Shown piece after piece: positions 54,680 through 64,000 of a stretch of DNA of 64,000 nt. The DNA is taken from contig NC_086184.1 of the NCBI RefSeq assembly GCF_023053635.1, positions 13,872,379-13,936,378 of the forward strand, read 5' to 3'. The translations under genes and the position numbers were made by a program. Position 1 is the first letter of the stretch. Each line of letters begins with the position of its first letter. The DNA comes from Elgaria multicarinata webbii (Eukaryota > Chordata > Lepidosauria > Squamata > Anguidae). A model generated the notes under the pieces. The model did not search any database. It saw only the letters and a program-made list of their open reading frames with translations, and was not told the DNA's origin.

Positions 54680-55325
54680 CTGAATATGAGCCAACAGTGT
54701 GATATGGCTGCAAGAAAGGCAAATGCTATTTTGGGCTGCATTAATAGAAGTATAGCTTCCAAATCGCGTGAGGTACTGGTTCCTCTCTATTCGGCCCTGG
54801 TTAGGCCTCATCTAGAGTATTGTGTCCAGTTCTGGGCTCCACAATTCAAGAAGGATGCAGACAAGCTGGAGTGTGTTCAGAGGAGGGCAACCAGGAGGAT
54901 CAGGGGTCTGGAAACAAAGCCCTATGCAGAGAGACTGAAAGAACTGGGCATGTTTAGCCTGGAGAAGAGAAGATTGAGGGGAGACATGATAGCACTCTTC
55001 AAATACTTAAAAGGTTGTCACACAGAGGAGGGCCAGGATCTCTTCTCGATCCTCCCAGAGTGCAGGACACGGAATAACGGGCTCAAGTTAAAGGAAGCCA
55101 GATTCCAGCTGGACATCAGGAAAAACTTCCTGACTGTTAGAGCAGAACGACAATGGAACCAGTTACCTAAGGAGGTTGTGGGCTCTCCCACACTAGAGGC
55201 ATTCAAGAGGCAGCTGGACAACCATCTGTCAGGGATGCTTTAGGGTGGATTCCTGCATTGAGCAGGGGGTTGGACTCGATGGCTTTGTAGGCCCCTTCCA
55301 ACTCTGCTGTTCTATAATTCTATGA
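54680..55325 (+). mobile_element. CR1 LINE 3' end with 185-codon open ORF2 C-terminus
   Basis: The open frame 54686-55243 encodes the end of the CR1 reverse-transcriptase protein: [78 protein letters not shown] and [17 protein letters not shown], then TAG. The 3'UTR ends TTCTATAATTCTATGA. 5' truncated, no internal stop, so a relatively recent insertion. Confidence 0.93.
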
Positions 55326-58300
55326 CTAGCTGGAGGAGAAAGCTTGAGAGCTCTGTCCCCCACTGGTACAGGCTGCCCTGTGTCTGGGGCCGACTCCTCT
55401 ACCTCAGAGTCTGATTCTGATTGAATACGTGAAAGACTTTCTTCTAAAACGTGGGGAATAGGGCTAGACATGTCACTATACACTTTTAGGAAATCAGTGT
55501 CCACTTTTGTCCTCTTTCTTGGTGATGCATTGCCTGTTGTTTCATTTACCATCTTACCTGATGAATCATTCTGCAGAACACGAAAGCTTGCACATTACTT
55601 TCAAGTCGGCCTCATAAAAGTATGACAGCAAGTATAGTTTGGGGAAATTCTGGCCTGCATGGCTACTAAGAGGATCAGCAAAATTTGAGCTGGCTGAAAT
55701 TCATCAAATTCCACCTTGAAGCTCATTCCAACTTGAGTCCATATCCGATTGCGAGCATCTTCTTTTTTCCTTTTTGCATGAACATCTGTGCATATTTTGT
55801 GTGTGTGTTCCCAAACACAGGCATCAATTCTGTGCATTTTTTGAAATGCATGCATTCTTCTTCCTTTGGTTAAAGCACGTTTATGCCCATTTTCCAAAAG
55901 GGATAATGTTTTGCATGCTCGTTTTTCAAATGTTGTCAAGTGCATTTTTGAGGGTGGGCAAATCACATTGCAAGCTCAGAAATGTACCACGGGTTGCATC
56001 CGAGTCCGTGTTTGGTCCAGAAGGTACGAACTGGGTAAATCCTGATCACAAAAGCAAGAGAAATGAATTGTGCAAACCTCCTTAATGGCTGCCTTCACTT
56101 TTTGCGTGACTTAAGCAAGCAGTACATTAAAGCAATTGCAGCAACACAGCGTGCAAACTTCCATCTAAAAAAGGAGGAGAGAAATCCCCAGCTAGGACTC
56201 TTTGCAGAGTTAAAACGTACTTCATCTACCCTTTCCCAACCCTTCTTTCTAAAACATCCCATCTCCATTTCAGCGACTTGCAAAATCATAGTGACCAACA
56301 CACAACTAACTCCAAATAAAATGTAGCAGAGTTCCCCCTGCACTTTATTAAAAGCTTTGGGAATCACATCATCAACAACAACAGCAAGCACAAACCCTCC
56401 CATGTTTTAATTTACCTGCCCCCAAGGCCAGTGAAATATAGGCTGTATGCCACTACGTGCTTTGGGTAGCAACAACCTAGATACTGAACATGACATGATG
56501 GGCCATAGGGGAACTGCCAGACGAAAAGCTATCAAGTGTGTGTTTCCTCCATACGAAGCAGCCGTCCATTTCTGAAGTTAATGAAAACTCCCACACAGAT
56601 CCGGCTGTTGCACCAACATGGCTATTTCTTTTCAGACTCCCTGGGCACTCGGAGGCGTTTCCACCTTGGGCTGTCGGCTCAGTCTCCTCTGACAGCGGTT
56701 TACTCATGTGCGCGGTGTAATGCCGGAACTGCAGATTTATACAAGATCTCTGCACCCTTCTGTGTATCAACAATCACAAGGTACCGTATCTGTTGAAGGA
56801 GGAGAAGACGAGAGATTGTGGTAATTTGTTGCACCCTCTAGAGTGGCCATGCATCCTCTGTTTGAAGGCAATACTTTGCACAAATTCAGTCTTAATTTGT
56901 GCAAATTGCTCGGAAATTTGCGCAAATTGCAGAACCTTCACCACCACCACCCAAAATTGCACAAAAGTCCAGGAAAATCCGTAAACTGGCCTGACTCGAT
57001 GTAGATCAAGTTGGGAGCCACAGCAGGAAATGAAACAAACCCCAGGGAAATTCATCAATCTCCACCCCGCAAATTTAAAACCTGCCACCTGTAAGTGGCA
57101 CAGCCCAAATACTTCAGTGAAGCACCTCAGTGCTAACCCAGTCACCATCCCCATAACAATGGGCCTGCCACCTCTTATGGGTTTCTAAGAAACTCCGGAG
57201 TTCCCTGCAGCATGATTTGCAATCTACTGCCTTGAGAAGAAAAAAATAGGATTAACTTGGGGTGTTTCCAGCTGAGACTTTTACTGCAATCACACTGCCT
57301 TGTTCACTGAATGTTATGATGGGGTCCAGGTGGTGTTGTACTCCATTTGAAGAGCTGTGAGGAGACAGTCCTCTATTTGAAAGCATCCTGTGTTCAAAGG
57401 GCTCTCCAGTTAAAAGATAAAGAACCATATATACAGAGAGAACATACCTATCAACAGTGAGCACCTGGATAAGAGATTACACAGCCACACAGGTGACCTG
57501 GTCAGTCTTCCTTACAACAGGAAGATTATTGTATTTCTCTCTAAATGATATGTACCTATACATATGGATTAGCGTATGCAAATGTTATGCAAATTGCTGT
57601 CTTCTTCTTTTGGGCAATGTGGAAGTGGCCATCCTAAGCTCAGTGCCCATCAAGTGTCAACACCAGACCTAGAAAGAATGACTGAGATAGAGCCCTGGGG
57701 CAAACTGTGACTCTCTATAGCTTGCTAACAGTCCAGTTGGAGGAATTAAAAAAACTAGGCCATGACCAGTCTGTCAAGCTAGATGCTGATCAGGTAGGAC
57801 TGTGGTTTTAAATACATTACTTTGATAGTGTCGCTTCAGATGCATAAATTGCATTGAACTGAACTGTATGAAGATTTGTATTAACCTTTGTAAACTGCCT
57901 TGGGAGCCAGTTTAGCTGAAAGGCAGCATAGAAATAAATTAAAATAATAACACGACATAGAAATAAACAGTAACCTAGCACCATCTTGGACCTGGGATTG
58001 TAGGTAAAGCTCTTTGAAGACCCCACAAATGCAGAATGTTTCTAGTCCTCATTAAGTACAATACAAATCTGTCCTCATCCTTCCTCAGAGAGGAAAGGGG
58101 GACAACTTCCTTCAAGAGTTCACACAAACTTGGGAGGGGCACAGTAGGGCAAACTACATTTCTGGGGACGGTGGGGTGGGTGGGTACAGGAGACTTAGCT
58201 TTGGCCAACCTGTTATATTTCTGGAACCGTAGTAGCGGTCAGTTTCACATCCACCCACCAATAATCCTAAACGTCTCCTCCTTTCCCCTGGAGTAAGGAA

Positions 58301-58739
58301 GCCCAATTGATTCCGATGGACATCACATCCAAGGATGTGGCGCTGCAGGGCTGCAGCCTTGCTGGAGTTTTTCCAGTCTGTGCTTCACTTTGAATTTGTA
58401 TGAGAACAATGCCTTTCGGTTCAAGTAACCACGGGGGGTCCCAGCTATGGAGGGAGCAGTGAATGCTTCGGGATGGGGGGGACGAGTTACTTGTCCAGGC
58501 GAAGGGGAGTCATGTCCTCCCCCAGGCCCCCTCCTATGCTCTTGATCAATTCAGGAAGAAGGCATTCAGCTCCCTTTTTTAAAAAATAAAAATAAAAAAT
58601 CTCCGCCTCCCAACCTCCATGTATGGAGGATGGGAAAACACACACACACACCAGCAGCCCCTCATCCCAAACCGGAAACCGATCTTGCTCTGAATCAACT
58701 AGTCTTTCCCCAGCCTCCTCTCTTCCCCTCCCCGCGCCT
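55326..58739. other. Intergenic 5' flank of VSTM2B, mostly unassigned
   Basis: No gene. 55620-55980 is rich in TGCAT blocks, similar to 14630-14880. 56860-56940 has repeated AAATTTGTGCAAATTG/TTGCGCAAATTG blocks. 57365-57440 belongs to the CCTCTATTTGAAAG repeat family. 57865-57955 has a LINE-like tail (GTAAACTGCCTTGGGAGCC). 57960-58740 looks largely single-copy and grades into the CpG-rich flank. Confidence 0.4.
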
Positions 58740-58849
58740 CCCTCCCCACCACGTCTTCCTAACATCCAGTCCACGCACCTGCTCGCTCGCTCGCTCGCTC
58801 TCCATCACTTCTTGATGCTTTCTTTCCATTGCGGACTTTTAGCCGGGGG

Positions 58850-58852
<3 letters not shown>

Positions 58853-58886
<34 letters not shown>
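58853..58886. repeat. (CT)n microsatellite
   Basis: About 16 CT units, followed by CCCTCTCTC runs to 58947. Confidence 0.95.
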
Positions 58887-58890
<4 letters not shown>

Positions 58891-59225
58891 TCTCCCCCCA
58901 CAAGAGGGACGCCTCTCTCTCCCTCCCTCTCTCCCCCCCTCTCTCTCGTCTCGATCCCTGAGGATTCTTGCCGGGAATTTGAAGGGGGGGTTGTTATCAT
59001 TACTATATTAAAACACAAACACGGATCTCCCTTGATCGTTATCTTCTTCCTCCTGCCTCCCCACCCCACCCCCACAAAAAACCACACATCTTTTCGACCG
59101 TGGTTCGTTTTTCTTTCTTTCTTTAAAAAAAGAACAAAAATATTTTCTCATCTTGGTTGATCTCCTAGTAAGAGATGGCTTGAAAAAAAAAAAACCAGGT
59201 AAGGGATTGAAAAGTGAGGTTTTAC

Positions 59226-59227
<2 letters not shown>

Positions 59228-59262
<35 letters not shown>
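59228..59262. repeat. (TG)n microsatellite
   Basis: About 17 TG units, in the probable promoter region. Confidence 0.95.
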
Positions 59263-59265
<3 letters not shown>

Positions 59266-60809
59266 AGAGTCGTGTGAGTGGGGAGGTACCGATCTGATTC
59301 TGCTGCGCAGTCTAAGGCGAAACCCAGACGCGTGGGGGCTTGTCGTTTTCGCGGCCAGAATGTAAATGGGGGAGGGGGTGGGAGGATTCGAATGCAGTTC
59401 TTGGCTTGGGGTCGTCCTCCCTGACTGGAAACTTAGCGGGGGGAGTAGGGGTACCAACTGATGATGCGGGCAGCGCCTGTAGGCTGTGAGTCCATTTCCC
59501 TTTATTAAACACAGGCGCGCGCACGAGAGGTTTTGGATTTGAAAAACGATGGGGGGAACAGCTCCATCCCCGCCCCCATCTCCGGTTTGGAGATGAGCTG
59601 AACGAGGGAATCTGCACTTTTTACCCTCCCAGAAGGCACTTTGCTCGCTTCTCCCATCTCATCGCTCCTTGCCTTGCTTGTCCTGTACCCACCCCCCCCC
59701 CCGCCCTCTAGTCAATTACAAGTAGACAAACAAACGTATTCAAATACTCCTGGCACCGTTTCTCCCCGTGTTTGGATGACTTTGCTTAGGAGGCTGGCGT
59801 GTTGCTTGCTCGCTCGCTCGCTCTGTGTGTGTGTGTGTGTGTGTGTAGCTTTGAAACCCAACCATTGGATCTCAGGGGAATACAACTTAATTTTCACTCT
59901 CTCTTTTTCTCCAGCCTTCTCCCTCTCGCTCTCGCTCTCTTTTTGGACTGGCCTCACCAATGCCTTACGCCGGAACGTCAGATGCTGAAATTTCTTCTTA
60001 TAGGTTGAGCAGTGTGTTGATCTGAGAGGGGGTAAAAGAGAGGGAAAGAGAGAGGGGGAGAGGTTGGTCCAACCCTCCAGTTTCTCTGGCTGATTTGGAC
60101 GGTGCATCCACCCAGCAGGAGGAGGAGCAGGAGGAGGAAGAGGAGAAGGGAAGATTTGAGTCCTGGCTGTGGCTGAGCAAAGGAAGAGAGGAAGAAAAGG
60201 GAAAATCTGGTGGAAATAACCGCTTCAGAGAAAAGGGGGGGGGAGAATCGCCCTCTCTTGGCTACCTTGGCTCTCCCTTGAAGATCTGAGTCCAGATGGG
60301 TCTCCGAAGGAAACCTTGGATTTCTTCCTTGTTTTTGGACTCGAAAGAATCCCATTCCACACAAGGAAGTTGAACTGTGGTTGCCGCAGAGTTGTTAGAG
60401 GAGCAAGCAGGGGGGAGAGAACAAAAATAATAATTCTACCAACAATAATAATAATAATCACAGTGGCAGATTGACGATTCAGTTCTCAGGATCAATTCTT
60501 CCCACGTCACAACAGCAATTCCTTTGGACCAACTGGCTGTGGATTTTTTATACGTGCTTCCAAACCGAGAAGAGAAGGGGGAGAGAAAAAACCCAACTGA
60601 GTTTGGTGGCTGTAGGTGGCATTGATGAAAAGTATTCTTCATTTTATTTATCCTAGCCCTGGACCGGTCTATCCAATTCCTCTGTCTGTGTTTTTTTCAT
60701 TGCCATGGGACTGAAGATGTCTTAGCCTGGTGGCTGTGACCGCCCCTCCAATTTTATTTCATTTTTAAAAAAAATTCTCTCCTTGCCCTGCACTCCAAAG
60801 CCTACATAT

Positions 60810-60854
60810 ATGAGATGGAAAATCGAGGGCTGTTCGGTGCCCTTTGTTACCTGA
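60810..60854 (+). promoter_or_regulatory. Short upstream ORF overlapping the VSTM2B start
   Basis: An ATG at 60810, five bases before the VSTM2B ATG and in another frame, opens 14 codons and stops at TGA 60852-60854, inside VSTM2B exon 1. Its context is weak (T at -3) while the main ATG is strong, so most scanning ribosomes should reach the main ATG. An effect on translation is possible but is inference. Confidence 0.5.
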
Positions 60855-60887
60855 TGCTCAATGCCCCCTTGCTGTTCATGGTACACG
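60815..60887 (+). CDS. VSTM2B: VSTM2B coding exon 1 (signal peptide)
   Basis: First coding exon of the V-set and transmembrane domain containing 2B protein. It encodes MENRGLFGALCYLMLNAPLL followed by FMVH: a charged N-terminus, a hydrophobic core (about residues 6-23) and a short polar end, so a signal peptide or N-terminal signal anchor. The ATG has a strong context (G at -3, G at +4). The exon ends after the first base of codon 25 at a consensus donor (G|GTAAGT, 60888-60893). Joining this phase-1 end to the exon at 61967 gives ...[13 protein letters not shown], which matches my recollection of where the VSTM2B signal peptide meets the Ig domain. A second, out-of-frame ATG lies 5 bases upstream (60810) and closes at 60852-60854. 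The family is membrane-associated or secreted and mainly neural; its exact role is poorly known. Confidence 0.9.

Positions 60888-64000
<3,113 letters not shown>

Larger units (their letters stand above)
58740..60300 (+). promoter_or_regulatory. VSTM2B: CpG-enriched flank, probable VSTM2B promoter and 5'UTR region
   Basis: CpG dinucleotides are far denser here than in the intergenic DNA, notably at 59280-59420, 59440-59600 and the two CTCGCTCGCTCGCTC runs (near 58780-58800 and 59805-59821). It lies 0.5-2 kb upstream of the VSTM2B ATG. A consensus splice donor (CAG|GTAAGG) near 59196 could end a non-coding first exon, but no matching acceptor is obvious. Simple tracts (CT)n, (TG)n, a C-run and polypurine (60112-60150) fill much of it. 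The start site cannot be placed from sequence; the promoter role is inferred from position and CpG content. Confidence 0.5.

Overview
This window is vertebrate nuclear DNA, almost certainly from a squamate reptile (lizard-type). The repeats support this: CR1 LINEs ending in ATTCTATGA-type repeats, L2-like LINEs with (ATT)n or (AAAT)n tails, a BovB-like LINE remnant, a tRNA-derived SINE with readable A and B boxes, and many short DNA-transposon derivatives (MITEs) of hAT and other types. No prokaryotic-style gene, operon or CRISPR array is present. The species cannot be fixed from the sequence alone.

The only host gene I can support is at the right edge: the first two coding exons of VSTM2B (V-set and transmembrane domain containing 2B) on the + strand, at 60815-60887 and 61967-62151. 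They encode a signal peptide and the first half of a V-set Ig domain. A CpG-enriched flank full of simple repeats lies just upstream (about 58740-60300), and the gene continues past the window. The remaining 58 kb or so is intergenic.

Layout: 0-5.9 kb holds a hAT hairpin MITE, an unexplained cluster of 15 TGACA/TGTCA motifs, a foldback hAT MITE and a MITE split by a SINE. 5.9-13.8 kb holds L2 and other LINE 3' ends, two of them interrupted by MITEs whose target duplications are readable. 15.0-15.6 kb is a 16 x 35 bp minisatellite. 20-26 kb mixes L2, CR1, LTR-like fossils and a CR1 inserted in a CR1. 26-32 kb has palindromic MITEs, an LTR-like fossil and a BovB remnant. 32-40 kb has long polypurine and GATA tracts, a second hAT MITE and a GC-rich MITE. 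41-55 kb has several CR1 copies, a degenerate hAT transposon with a recognisable transposase C-terminus, a fourth GC-rich MITE, several palindromic MITEs, SINEs and a CR1 copy with a 185-codon open frame. 55-58.7 kb is mostly unassigned.

The most informative results are MITE families defined from this window alone. (1) A hAT family with TIR TAGGG(A/C)TGTGC and perfect 8-bp target duplications in both copies, rich in splice-donor-like motifs. (2) A GC-rich 0.54-0.70 kb family (four copies) with ends GGCCTTGCTAGACC and an internal hairpin kept in three copies. (3) A palindromic family with ends related to GGSMRGATCTACAC; four of its eight loci show matching 3-bp target duplications. I saw no convincing new multi-gene system, and do not claim one.
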